From NCBI GenBank assembly GCA_947095585.1, contig OX352763.1, positions 13,937,462 through 14,001,461 on the forward strand: 64,000 nt of DNA, given 5' to 3'. The DNA comes from Nephrocerus scutellatus (Eukaryota; Arthropoda; Insecta; Diptera; Pipunculidae). The notes below the pieces were generated by a model. That model was not told the DNA's origin. It did no database searches and was given only the letters and a program-made list of their open reading frames with translations. The position numbers and the translations under genes are program-made. How positions within the stretch are numbered: the stretch's first letter is position 1; each line of letters opens with the position of its first letter. Shown here piece after piece: positions 44,301 through 54,437 of the stretch.

Positions 44301-45959
44301 CCTTACAGATTCGTGTATGGCGACCTGTTAAATGGAAATATCGGCGTTTTATCAAAAGTAATAATTTACATATCATCGTTTAGGAGTACAACCCATCGGG
44401 ATATTAAAAGAGCCCTTGAAGATCAGTGGACAATGGGTTCTTTAAATGTTGTTCTTATTGTGGACACAGCAGTCGATGGAATTCAGATGTTATCCTATTT
44501 TCCATTCAATGAAAATCATTGTGGAGAAGTAAATCCCAGCCTCATTAACCGTTTTGATGTCATCAGCTTGAAATGGAAATATGAATACTTTTTCCCAAGA
44601 AAGGTTGCAAATTTGAATCTTTGTCCACTAGTATGTGCGACTTGGGGAAAAACTCCATATATCAAATTTTCCTACAATGCCAACGGCGAAGTTACAGATT
44701 TCCATGGACTTGAAGGAGCGTTAGTTGGATTCATAAAGGAACGATTGAATTTTACCTTCGTATTGTACGAGATGAATAAAAAGGAGATTGTGTCCACATT
44801 CATTGGAAATGAAACAGTATTTAATGAAGTGAGTTTAATTTATTTGGTAATTTGATTAAAAAAAATTAACTAAATAGGTAACTAAACAATAATATTTTAA
44901 CAAAACTTTTAATATCTTACCATTTTGGCACATTTTCAGATGTTCGACAAAAAAGCAAACTTCTCAATTGGTGGTTACCACTACAATCACACCCGGCACA
45001 TATCCTCAACGGACTATTACTACTTGAGTCGCTTACAATTTATAACTACTTTCAGCGAATATTCATCCATGGAAAAGCTATTATTCCCCTTTAACGCAGT
45101 AACGTGGATTGTAATTTCTGCAATGGTATCAGTCGGTTTCTTGGTGATATTTGCCAGCATCTTTTGTGCACGTCGCGCGTTGGCCGATTTTATTCTCGGA
45201 CGATGTAATAATCATCCAATTTACAATTTGTTTACGATTCTGCTTGGTGGTGGCAATGCGGGGCAATTGCCAGGTCGAAATTTTGCCCGCTTTCTTCTGA
45301 TGATCTGGTTGCTGACAAGCCTTGTTATTCGTACTGCATATCAATCGGGGAGCTTTTATTTGTTACGGGCCAGAGTACGCAAGAATGCACCTGAGACAAT
45401 CGCTGATGTATTCGATTCGGGCTACGAAGTATTTGTGCCAAAGTATTTGTCATATCTTCTAACATCCAGTCTGTCTGAATTAAAACATGTAAATTATATA
45501 TCTAATTTGAATATTGAGATGTATTCCAGGCTGTACAACACTTCAAATCGATTGGCAATTATAACACCTCACAATTATTTCGCTTACTCCCGCAATGTTT
45601 TAAAACAGCAAGATTTTCATATTCATGTGGTTCCTGAGACAATCTTAACACAGCATTTGAGTATTTATCTTAAGAAGAATTCCTTTTTTGTGGCTGCAAT
45701 GAATAAGCATATTCTTGATACAATGACCTATGGATTTGATAAAAAGTGGAAGAGGGACTACATCGGCGAAACTAAAGATGGGCAGAGAATTACAACCGAG
45801 CCGACAGAAATTCCCTTATCCATGAATCAAATGGGGAGCACATTTCAGATTTACCTTATTGCCAATATAGCAGCGGTAATAGTGTTCATAGGAGAAATAT
45901 GTTGGAAACGACTTACCACGAGGAAGAAAATATGCTCACAACTTCAGTTTACTAATTAA
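38329..45959 (+). CDS. Divergent ionotropic receptor G, three exons with 5.6-kb first intron
   Basis: Exons are 38329-38684, 44309-44828 and 44940-45959, joining to 631 aa. Residues 1-23 are a signal peptide (MSRSGFFILVIIFVVIFLTD). Exon 1 ends VIDTLESLR at CG/GTAAGT (phase 2). Exon 2 (residues ~119-292) has FNENHCGEVNPS and LNLCPLVCATWGKTPYI, the S1 half. Exon 3: M1 ~346-368, pore LLGGGNAGQLPGRNF ~391-406, M3 ~407-435 with RTAYQSGSFYLL, S2 ~436-585, M4 ~590-613, then a basic tail. About nine in ten residues of exon 3 match H by eye. No defect is seen in the splice sites or frame. Intron 1 carries an antisense LINE relic and a nearly whole sense LINE inserted into repeat R. A possible AATAAA is at 46331. 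Confidence 0.88.
39100..39975 (-). mobile_element. LINE RT relic, antisense, in G intron 1
   Basis: Minus strand shows FNIANGLPQGAVTAPLLFN (the PQG box of RT) near 39840-39890 and SLAYADYIMIYV (catalytic region, YADY instead of YADD) near 39760-39800. The last Asp of the YADD box is changed, with further stops, so the copy is dead. The left limit is uncertain. Confidence 0.6.
39995..40100 (+). repeat. Repeat R, left half (split by LINE)
   Basis: AACGTTGGTGCGTATCACGG, CTGAACCACTGAAGC and TTCGGATTGCTTTTGTTTATG match the first ~105 bp of the copy at 27873; homology stops at TTAGACT, where the LINE begins. Confidence 0.7.
40391..40660. mobile_element. hAT-like MITE, copy 1, inside the LINE leader
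   Basis: 270-bp element with ~27-bp inverted ends (CAAAACCTTCTCTATAGAAA ... TTTCTATAGAGAAGGTTTTG) and a perfect 8-bp target duplication GATTTAAC at 40383-40390 and 40661-40668. Eight-base duplications and CA...TG ends fit hAT elements. No coding capacity. Same family as 49525-49795 and 49805-50075. Confidence 0.88.
40706..43669 (+). pseudogene. LINE ORF2: endonuclease + reverse transcriptase, one frameshift and one stop
   Basis: Apurinic-type endonuclease (about 40810-41480): VDLSNIRGLR, SETQVF, GDFNVHNSGW (catalytic), NTLDLFLTSRP and SSDHCVVS. Linker, then RT: HKSAGPDGISPLVLK, KKGEPSSPSSYRPIALTS, DISKAFDRVWH, GVPQGSVLSPTLFLIFINDL, and FADDSTLSF (FADD box). The end has MWNALPSSVFPH. The frame breaks near 42470, where an antisense relative (near 53975) has one base more, and a TAA at 43144-43146 interrupts the thumb region with the same frame continuing after it. 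Otherwise open for about 980 codons, so this is a young copy. The real start is uncertain. Confidence 0.82.
43745..43970 (+). repeat. Repeat R, right half (split by LINE)
   Basis: CTGGGGTCGCATTTTTCG, AATATTTAAATAAAAAGAAA and ACGATTCTAGAGTTTTCT match 27990-28205 and complete the R copy interrupted by the LINE. Confidence 0.7.
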
Positions 45960-46680
45960 TGTCGTTTGCAATATACGTACAAGAGCTCTAAAATTAGACG
46001 TGTAGATTCAAATCAATTAGAAACTCTACACTGCTTGCAATACCTGCAACTTATTTCAACAAACTTGTAACAATTTTGTCGCTTCGAATATAGCACGGGC
46101 CTTAGCTAATATGGCCGGATTTCATCAAGCAGACAAGAGATATAAACTTCGCAGACACTTCAACGGGGTCATAATCAATTACCAAACTCGCCTTAGTAAA
46201 TTTATGAAAATGTTTTAATGAGTGGCTCATAAGTCACTTTTATTTTATTCTGTTATCAGTAACAATGTAACCTTAACAATGCATACTTTAAATCTGATTG
46301 TATTCCTAAAGCCTTTTGAAGCACCATATTAATAAAATCCATAATAGAAAACTAAAATTTAAAAAAAAAATGTCTTTTTTAAGCGATCCGGCTACTAAGT
46401 GGACCCAAGGAAAAGTTAGATGCTAGCAATGGTAAGTTAAACATTATCGAAAGAAACAAATCTGATAAATTTTATTATTGTTGATTAACTGAACCAAAAG
46501 CTTTTCGTGAGCGATTTATGAGGGAAATGATGTATGTTTCCTACCTATCTATCTATCTTTTAATTTGATTATTTGTTAATAATTGATTAGATGGATAACA
46601 ATCCACAAAATATATTCAAAATGTTTAGTATTTTTAACAGTAGCTACTCCCACTTTATTGAACGATTTTGAGCTCAGTAA
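45960..46680. other. 3' flank of gene G, shared with H
   Basis: Homologous to 57463-58710 downstream of H in several blocks (GCTTGCAATACCTGCAAC; GATTGTATTCC; CTACTAAGTGGACC; ATGGTAAG ... AACATT), interrupted in H by insertions. This shows the duplication unit extended about 600 bp beyond the stop codon. Contains an exon 1 relic. Confidence 0.65.
46083..46160 (+). pseudogene. Relic of an E-like IR exon 1 downstream of G
   Basis: TCGAATATAGCACGGGCCTT followed by AGCTAATATGGC and GATTTCATCAAGCAGACAAG matches E exon 1 coding SNIARALSAIAVEDFINRTRD: the first part reads SNIARALANMA in frame, then a small deletion shifts frame and GATTTCATCAA and GACAAGAGAT resume. CACTTCAA further on may be the remains of VHFEN. 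No exon 2 or 3 was found after it. Confidence 0.66.
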
Positions 46681-46682
46681 TG

Positions 46683-46830
46683 TTACTGTAGGGATCACTC
46701 AGTGGTTAGTGCGCTCTACTACTGAGTGGCAGGTTTAAAATTCGAATGCCATTAAAACACCAAAAATCTTTTTTATGGCCCCAACTCTGTCTCTGGAATG
46801 TCTGACAAACGTCCAAAAGTAAGAAAGAGG
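46683..46830 (+). mobile_element. SINE, diverged 5' part
   Basis: TGTAGGGATCACTCAGTGGT (A box), AAAATTCGAATGCC (B box), ACACCAAAAATCTTTTTTAT and GTCTGACAAACGTCC follow the order of the SINE at 62632-62928. 3' part not recognised. Confidence 0.62.
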
Positions 46831-47480
46831 ATTACAGAATAGTTATAACGAAATCGATGACGCCCTAGCTTATCAATTTGTTGTGGGAATAAAAAACGAA
46901 GCCATCCAGAAGATAAAAAGTCTTATGTTTCACTAGCTACTCAGCGATTTCCGGATGGATGGAGTATCCCACTGACCGCCACCCAACTGAACACCCGCCG
47001 ATTAACGCCCTTCGACCACCCCAGCACGCCAAAAAACTATAGTCTCAACCAATCAACCAATATCGACCAAAATAAAAAACGTGCCAGTTACAACTAGTAC
47101 GTGCGTGCGTGTATATTATAAAATAAACCAATTTTTAACCCCCCATAAAGTGGTTTGTTTGTGTCTACGGTTCCTTCCACATATCAGTGAAACATCCAAA
47201 AAAGTTAAATTGATACGATGAACGGTATGGATTTAAATAAGAAACAAACAAACAAACAACCATACCTTCATTTTTATGTATAAGATTTTCAATTTTCTTT
47301 TATTAAAACAATTTATGTTTACGATCCATTTATAATGGGACGCCATTATTTATGGGATACAACATTATTTAAATGTTCTTCACGGAAACGGCAGGACGAG
47401 TGTAGTTGGTGTACCAAATTGTTCATGACTTTTTGACGTGACAACGTCTCACTCCAAGGTTTAAGAGGGTACATGTTCAA
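46831..47480. other. Intergenic, leader of tandem repeat element
   Basis: No gene. From about 47330 the sequence (GGGACGCCATTATTTATGGG ... TTTTTGACGTGACAACGTCT at 47432) leads into the ~118-bp tandem repeat; a strand-reversed version of the last phrase is at 60470-60485. Confidence 0.4.
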
Positions 47481-47559
47481 AAACTCAAATGTTAAATGTC
47501 ACTATTTAACAGATGTTAAGTAACGTTTTTTAATATCCAATGGGATTTGGTCATGAGGA

Positions 47560-48710
47560 ACTAGAGTTTTTGAACAAAGCAATTTATCAAGCGATTCGCA
47601 TGAAATTCGGAATGTAGGACTAATATGTGACTATAGGACTTGTTCCTATGGAAATTCTGGGATCTGGCCAATAGGGTCTGGGATTTTTGGAACCAAGCCA
47701 TTTCTCAAGGGATTCGTATGAAAATCGTAATGTAGGACTAATATGTGACTATAAGACTTGTTCCTATGGAAATTCTGGGATCTGGCCAATTGGGTCTGGG
47801 ATTTTTCGAACCAAGCCATTTCTCAAGGGATTATAGGACTTGTTCCTATGGAAATTCTGGGATCTGGCCAATTGGGTCTGGGATTTTTGTAACCAATCCA
47901 TTTCTCTAGGGATTCGTATGAAACTCGGAATTTAGGACTAATATGTGACTATAAGACTTGTTCCTATGGAAATTCTAGGATCTGGCCAATAGGGTCTGGG
48001 ATTTTTGGAACCAAGGCATTTCTCAAGGGATTCGTATGAAACTCGGAATGTAGGACTAAGATGTGACTATAAGATTTCTTCCTATGGAAATTCTGGAATA
48101 TGATCATTATTGTCTGGAATTTCTGGAATAAAGCAATTTCTCAAGCGATTCGCATGAAATTCGAAATGTAGGACTAAGATGTGACTATAAAGGCTAAACT
48201 ATAATGCAATTTCGCCCCCTTACGTTAAAGTCAAAATCCGACGAAATGCTTTCCAAAGATTCTAAAGTTTCTCATCCGACCAAAATGTAGTTTTGTCACC
48301 TCGACGAAATAACATATGACAACTGTCAAGTTTTCTTAAGAAAATGCGCTCGCCAGCGCACATCTAATCGATTGGCAAAGTAACGAAAGTATTGCGAACG
48401 CTATTATGGGCGCAGCATACATTTTCATTGTATTCGCTCATTTAATCGTCGGGTTTTGACACTAGCGTAAAGAGATGAAATTACATTATAGTTCCGGCTT
48501 AAGACTTCTTGCTATGGAAATTCTTGAATATGATTATTATGGTCTGGAATTTCTGGAACAAAGCAGTTTCTCAAGCGATTGAAATCAAATTCGGAATGCA
48601 GGACTAATATGCGGCTATAAGACTTCTTCCTATGGGAATTCTGGAGTATGATCATTATGGTCTGGAATTTCGGGAACTAAGCAATTTCTCAAGCGACTCG
48701 TGCCTTTTAA
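47560..48710 (+). repeat. Tandem repeat, ~118-bp unit
   Basis: Eight or so units, each with GAACCAAGCCATTTCTCAAG, GGATTCGTATGAAA, TGTAGGACTAATATGTGACT, CCTATGGAAATTCTGG and (T/A)GGTCTGG(G/A)ATTT. One unit (around 47819-47840) has an internal deletion and one is opened by a MITE at 48191-48499. A reverse-oriented array of the same unit is at 59520-60345. Confidence 0.85.
48191..48499. mobile_element. PIF/Harbinger-like MITE inside the tandem array
   Basis: 309 bp with imperfect inverted ends of about 58 bp (AGGCTAAACTATAATGCAAT ... ATTACATTATAGTTCCGGCT). The interrupted unit (GTGACTATAAGACTTC in its neighbours) is split with TAA repeated on both sides (48188-48190 and 48500-48502). A three-base T(A/T)A duplication fits PIF/Harbinger elements. 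No coding capacity. Confidence 0.82.
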
Positions 48711-49524
48711 TTTAATCGTAATATTGGCCACAACGTCAAAGAATTTCACTCCAACCGCGCGTAAAGATTACACGCACATATTTTTTTAACAGCTCTTACT
48801 TCTCCTACTACTATCGACGCAACTGCATTACTATGTTTGTGCAGTGATATGATATATTTAATATGTACCCACCTCACAATAAATTGTTATGAACATTTAA
48901 ATCAGCTTATAAATTATTTATTCGTTGTATGTGATGTGATTGATAGCAAAATGTAAATGTCAAATTGTCGCCCTACAAGCAGACTGTAAGTCGGTTCAAA
49001 ATATAGCCGCAATTTCGTGCATACCGACTGCCTGCCATTTTTTTGTGCAGCACAAGCTGCGAAGGTTCTTAATTCTTTACCACAGCCGTAGTGACAGTAT
49101 AGTCTCTGTTCATTTTCCTATCAGTGCTCTGCTCTGCTCTTTCTATCAACATCATGAGTGAGTGCTCTCGTGTTTGGTCGTGTTACAGAAAACAATACTA
49201 CTATAAGTTACAGAAATAAGAGAACAATGCAAAAGAAATTTAATGAGAAATAATTGGCCTGCATGTTTGAAAAGCGACAATCTTACCATACCATTTCGAA
49301 GTATGGGCAGCACTACTCAGTACTCACTACTTTCCTCTTCTAATTTAATTTAAAACTACTCGAATTTTTTATGAGCTGAAACCAAAAGCTGCATTACTGT
49401 GTTTGGGCAGTAATATGTAATATGCAGAAACTTCACAGTTAGTGGTTTTGAACATTTAAATCAGCTTATAAATTATTTATTCTGTTGTATGTGATGTGAT
49501 TGATGATCATGTATGTGGTTCCAA

Positions 49525-49795
49525 CAAAACCTTCTCTATAGAAAGCCCAACTGTTCCGATCGTACACAGATACATGCTTAGATTGAGACCAAACGTATTT
49601 GTATTTAGTAATCAACTAAAGAGCAAAATCCATATAAAATATTTCTGTTTCCCACTACCACATCTTACGTTTCTCGCTCTTTGCAACTTCTTATTTTTTG
49701 TACACCGTATTCACATCCCACAAACACACATGCTTTTGGTCTTGGTTTACAGCATTAGTATGCGTAGAGTTGGGCTTTCTATAGAGAAGGTTTTC
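49525..49795. mobile_element. hAT-like MITE, copy 2
   Basis: 271 bp, same family as copy 1 (CAAAACCTTCTCTATAGAAA end at 49525); the last base of the right end is C instead of G. Perfect 8-bp duplication GGTTCCAA at 49517-49524 and 49796-49803. Confidence 0.88.
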
Positions 49796-49804
49796 GGTTC
49801 CAAT

Positions 49805-50075
49805 CAAAACCTTCTCTATAGAAAGCCCAACTGTTCCGATCGTACACAGATACATGCTTAGATTGAGACCAAACGTATTTGTATTTAGTAATCAACTAAA
49901 GAGCAAAATCCATATAAAATATTTCTGTTTCCCACTACCACATCTTACGTTTCTCGCTCTTTGCAACTTCTTATTTTTTGTACACCGTATTCACATCCCA
50001 CAAACACACATGCGTTTGGTCTTGGTTTACAGCATTAGTATGCGTAGAGTTGGGCTATCTATAGAGAAGGTTTTG
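49805..50075. mobile_element. hAT-like MITE, copy 3, directly beside copy 2
   Basis: 271 bp, nearly identical to copy 2. Perfect 8-bp duplication GTTCCAAT at 49797-49804 and 50076-50083, one base offset from the duplication of copy 2. Frames reading MLRLRPNVFVF in these copies are not genes. Confidence 0.88.
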
Positions 50076-51240
50076 GTTCCAATAACATACAATCAAGCAG
50101 AGCAGAACGAAACAAACATATGCAGTAGTAGGCTGCGGTCAAGAATTCAGCCGCTGCGCAGTTTATGCTGCATGTTGGTCAAAAATTCACTTTTCAGCCA
50201 ATGCATTAAAGAAAAATCGACTGCGCAGTTTACGCAGCTACTTAAAATGGGATGCAAATAGCAAAATGTAAATGTCAAATTGTCGCCCTACAAGCAGACT
50301 GTAAGTAGGTTCAAAATATAGCTGCAATTTTCATTTTCTATCAGTGCTCTGCTCTGCTTTTTCTATCAACATTGCGTAAATGATACAGTGCTCTTTGAGA
50401 GAGAAAAAAATACAAATTTTGTTGCTGCTATTTCGTTTTCTTTTGGTTTATCTTATCCTTAGTCATGTATACAGTAAGTTCGATTGCTGGTTTGATTTTT
50501 TAATATCAAGAAGACGTAACGTACTTGAAAATTTGAAAATCGCCTAGAGAAGACTATATTTAGAAATTTTCATTTCAGTGTTGTTTGGCATTTTGTGCAC
50601 AAAAGTTTGAATGGTTTCTGCATTTTTTAATTATTATTAAAATTATTACAGTAATTTATTTTTTGTTATTTACATTAAACAATATTTCCTTGTATTGCAG
50701 ATATTAGCTTTAATATATTTAAGTAATAATCTTCTACAAAAAAATCATTTTAAACACAGATTTTTTTATATAAAAATGAAACTAAATTTAACATTATAAA
50801 AATGCCAGTCTCTCAGTCGAAGAAGAAATGTTCGATCGTAAGTTGGATGTCTGCCACTGAACAATGAATCCACCATCGACCATTGAGTCAACCATCAAAT
50901 ATCATACGTGGCATTAAGTATCGGTTCAAAATAACTATTCGATCATTTACAGAAATAAGAGAACAATGCAAAAGAAATTTAATGAGAAATAATTGGCCTG
51001 CATGTTTGAAAGCGACATTCTTACCATACCATTTCGAAGCATGGACAGCACTACTCACTACTTTTCTCTTCTAATTTAATTTAAAACTACTCAAATTTTT
51101 TATGAGTTGAAACCAAAAGCTGCATTACTGTGTTTGGGCAGTAATATGCAATATGCAGCAACTTCACAGTAAGTGGTTATGAACATTAAAATTCGCTTAT
51201 AAATAATTTATATATAATGTGATGTGATGATGATGTATGT

Positions 51241-51629
51241 GATGAGCTACGGTGCAATTTGTAGGACTTGTATTTAGTATAGAAAACATTTTTAATATAT
51301 ACGTCCGTGTTTATGTCCCACAGACAACAAGATCTTTGTTTTCTCTTCTTTCGTCCCGGACAGACGTTGTCACGCTCAAAACCCACGGCCGTGTCCTCGA
51401 CACAGCCTACCCTGCTCTTTTTGCATAAATCATGCGATCTGCCACCAATTTCGCCATTGATATTGGCCCTGAGATCGTTTAAATGGACCGTGGACTTTAA
51501 AAAGCATTTAACAAAAAAGTCCAGAAATGTCATATCATACGAACAAGGGGTTCTTTTACTGCAATCTTAAAACCCTTACCTTAAGGGGTAAATTAAGGGA
51601 TTAAGGATTTAAGGGATTATTTCCATATT
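51241..51629. other. Intergenic, repeat fragment
   Basis: Bases about 51305-51430 (CAACAAGATCTTTGTTTTCT, CTTTCGTCCCGGACAGACGT, AGCCTACCCTGCTC) match, reversed, the sequence at 59435-59525. No gene. Confidence 0.4.
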
Positions 51630-52083
51630 ATTATTTTTTTTATAATTTGCGCACGCGAAAAGGGGTTCGCACCCAAATAATGCACGGCTATATGCTTGGC
51701 ACAGCGTTAGGGTTAGGAAAAAGAAGATGTGTCTATGAGCTTGTGTTTAAATGCCTGTGGATCATAGTGGTGTAGAAATACAGAGCTTGGCAATCTTTCT
51801 ACATACGTATTGTACGACTAAAGAACGAATCTCTGACTTAACTATACGTCCGAAGATGGGAACATTGCGGTTGAATTCATGGAGAGGTGGCATGTAACCA
51901 GATATTTCCCTTAAGCACCGCTGGTGGAAAAAGCGATAAAATAGTGACATGAAGTAAACGTTCTTGCTGTGTTCAAGCGAATCTATTAATTTCGCAATGT
52001 TTGCGCCACTGATAAGTTTTATCACACGGTTTTGTATTCCATCTAGCTGATGCAAGGTAGTTTAAGGCACATCAGACTAGATA

Positions 52084-53240
52084 GACTGGTATTACACGGC
52101 GCGTGTTTTGTGAAGACTCAAATAAGTGCAAAAGACAAGGATGATGAAACAGAAATACACTTGCCAGGTTAGTCGTGGGTTGGATTTTTGTTGCGTGTTT
52201 TTGACATTTCCTTTTCTCCTTATCCTTTGTTTTTGAATTTTTGCTTCATTTGGCTTTTTAAATTCTCTATATTAACTTCGCGTGCCCGTGTGTTTGTGGG
52301 TTTGTGTGTGGTGGAATCTTGCGATCAATTTTTAACCCACTTCCCAAGGCCCGATTTTATTGAAATTTTGCACACATGTGTATTTCCGGTGACAATCCTT
52401 TATACACATGTCTCTGATATACAACAATTTTAGTAAAAATTTTGGAGACCCCGGACCCGGGTTCGTGGGGCCCTATAACTTTTTTTAAAAAAATTATCCC
52501 GATTTTCTTCAAATTTAATACACATGTGTATCTCCGATAGACTACATTGTTTGTAAAAAATTTAGAGACCCCGGGCCCGGGTTCGTGGGGCCCCATAACT
52601 TTTTTTAAAAATATTAACCCGATTTTCTTCAAATTTAATACACATGTGTATCTCTGATATACAACAATTTTAGTAAAAATTTTGGAGACCCCGGACCCGG
52701 GTTCGTGGGGCCCCATAACTTTTTTTAAAAAAATTATCCCGATTTTCTTCAAATTTAATACACATGTGTATCTCCGATAGACAACATTTTTTGTAAAAAA
52801 TTTAGAGACCCCGGGCCCGGGTTCGTGGGCCCCCATAATTTTTTTTTTAAAAAATTAACCTGATTTTCTTCAAATTTAATACACATGTGTACCTCCGATA
52901 GACAACACTTTTTGTAAAAAAAATTTGAGACCCCGGGCCCGGGTTCGTGGGGCCCCATAACTTTTTTTAAAAAAATTAACCCAATTTTCTTTAAATTTTA
53001 ACACATACCCATCTCCTATTAGAGAATTTACATGAAAAATTGTATTTTTATGGGTTGTTTTTTTACTTGGTGACGTCGCAATGGGTGATGAATGAGTTCA
53101 AATGGACAGAGAGCTGTCAAATATCACGCAATACCGAGGAATTAAGAAAAGCCTTCGTTTAATAACGTGCGCGTGACGGAATGATAGTTCAAAAGAAAAT
53201 CACCGAAACATGCGCGTTACATTCACGCGCCGTGTAAGTC
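52084..53240. mobile_element. Non-autonomous TIR element inserted in antisense LINE
   Basis: Inverted ends TTACACGGCGCGTG at 52092-52105 and 53224-53237, preceded by GACT/GAC tips. Sequences on the two sides join to continuous LINE, with ATA on both sides (52081-52083 and 53241-53243) as a likely 3-bp duplication. No coding capacity; its interior is mostly another repeat (52259-53030). Superfamily unassigned. Confidence 0.68.
52259..53030 (+). repeat. Best copy of 120-bp tandem repeat element with inverted ends
   Basis: Inverted ends TAAATTCTCTA (52259-52269) and TAGAGAATTTA (53020-53030). After a leader (ATATTAACTTCGCGTGCCCG, AACCCACTTCCC) come five units of about 120 bp with GACCCCGG(A/G)CCCGGGTT, CGTGGGGCCC, CCCGATTTTCTTCAAATTTA and CACATGTGTATCTC. 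Related copies lie at 17170-17790 and 22430-22652, and fragments near 650, 3010 and 7290-7515. Short subterminal inverted repeats around a minisatellite recall Helentron-derived DINE/HINE elements; this is an inference. Confidence 0.75.
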
Positions 53241-54437
53241 ATATGACAATTATACTCAAGTTTGGGGCGAATAAACGTAGAAAGTAGATAGTAGCCACAA
53301 CAAAATCAAATCAAGATCAAATCTAAACATTTCGCAGCATTTTTGGCGACGATGAATATGTGGTTATTCCACCGAAGCTTGTCATCAATGCACATACCGA
53401 GAGTTGCATCGCAAGTGCCAATTATGGATAATGGCATTGGATTAAAAACAGCATTGGCTTTGGAAGCGTAAAATTCTACTCGATTGTTTTCTCTCCATTT
53501 TATTATTCAGTCCAGGTCGTCAGAATTTAACGTGCTTAACATACGTTGTTGGTTGAGTTCCACGAGAGAAGTGGATGGCCGTTCCTCAAACTTATATGAG
53601 AAGCTGAGAGTGCTGTCAACAGCGAACAAGTGAATAGGATTAGAATTAATGGACAAGAGATCATTAATACAAATGAGAAAGAGCGTCGGAGACAAAACAA
53701 AGCCCTGGGGAATGCCAACATTTAACTGATGCATTTTAGACTTGAAAGCGTCAAAGACAACTTGAATTGGGCGATCCAAAAGATAGCTTCGAATCCAATG
53801 AAGCAGTTTATCATCGACTCCATAAGCACGCATTTTGGACAAACGAGCTTAATGCCAAACTTCGTCAAATGCCTTGGAAATATCAAGTTCAACAGCCTTG
53901 CTTTCACCAAATTTATGCAAAGACCGGTTCCACTGTTCGGTAAGATATACCATCAAATCACCTGTAGAACGTTGCGAAATAAATCTGTACTGCCCGTCAC
54001 TAAGAATTTCGTTAGTTTCAAGATAATTCATAAGATAAGTCGTCTCGGTACGAAAAAGGAGACGACGGCTCTCCTTTTTTGGGTATGTACAAAGGCTGTT
54101 TTCCAACTTCTCGGGAAGAGTCTATAAGAATAGGATAGATAGAAACCCTTACGCAATGGTAATGCCATCTTGGAAGAACACCTCTACAGAACTAATGGCA
54201 AAATACCATCGGGTCTAGCGGATTTGTAAGTGTTGAGCTCGTTTAAAACTCTAGCAACTGCACCAGTGCGAACGTAAATATGTTCCATAGAGTGTTCAAT
54301 ACTCGAAGGAGCAGGCGGCAGCAAAGCACAAACTGAAAGTGTGGAGCCAGCTGCAAAATGCGCAGCAAACAGATTGTCCTTAGAGCTGATAACTGGAATG
54401 TCATTATAAATGAGCGTTGGAATTAAATTGCTGGTAT

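Larger units (their letters stand above)
48820..51240. repeat. Locally repeated blocks downstream of G
   Basis: Three blocks recur. Block a (ATTACTGTGTTTGGGCAGTA ... GTGATGTGATTGAT) is near 48825-48950, 49390-49505 and 51120-51235. Block b (AGCAAAATGTAAATGTCAAA ... GGTTCAAAATATAG) is at about 48946-49010 and 50260-50325. Block c (AATAAGAGAACAATGCAAAA ... ACCAAAAGC) is at about 49214-49390 and 50954-51120. Either local tandem duplication or clustered copies of one element. No gene seen. Confidence 0.65.
51630..54437 (-). mobile_element. CR1/jockey-group LINE, antisense, 5'-truncated and split
   Basis: Same family as 40101-43744, opposite strand. The 3' end is at 51640-52083 (TTATAATTTGCGCACGCG; HQLDGIQNRVIKLISG; MPPLHEFNRN). 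RT is at 53241-54437 (QWRENNRVEFYAS region, PQGFVLSPTLFLICINDL, FAVDSTLSF, DISKAFDEVWH, SQRSTGDLMVYLTEQWNRSL). The catalytic box reads FAVD instead of FADD. A 1157-bp TIR element (52084-53240) separates the halves exactly within the ...NCHIWSG... coding region. 5' truncated at about 54437, before the endonuclease. Confidence 0.8.

Noticed and set aside
49496..50261. Two long + frames of 121 and 135 aa with the same repeated protein (MLRLRPNVFVF...)
   Set aside because: They lie wholly in the two adjacent MITEs, read through the inverted ends, and have no domain; copy 1 of the MITE does not keep the frame.
51186..51533. 115-aa minus frame (serine/histidine-rich C-terminus)
   Set aside because: Falls over a repeat fragment also found reversed at 59435-59525, no family motif, ends in TGATGATG-type low complexity.
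52357..52958. Minus frames of 159 and 67 aa with internally repeated protein
   Set aside because: They are translations of the 120-bp tandem repeat, whose unit length is a multiple of three; no protein family.
52430..52980. Regular repeats that might suggest a CRISPR-like array
   Set aside because: Units are ~120 bp and contiguous with no unique spacers, and the context is eukaryotic.
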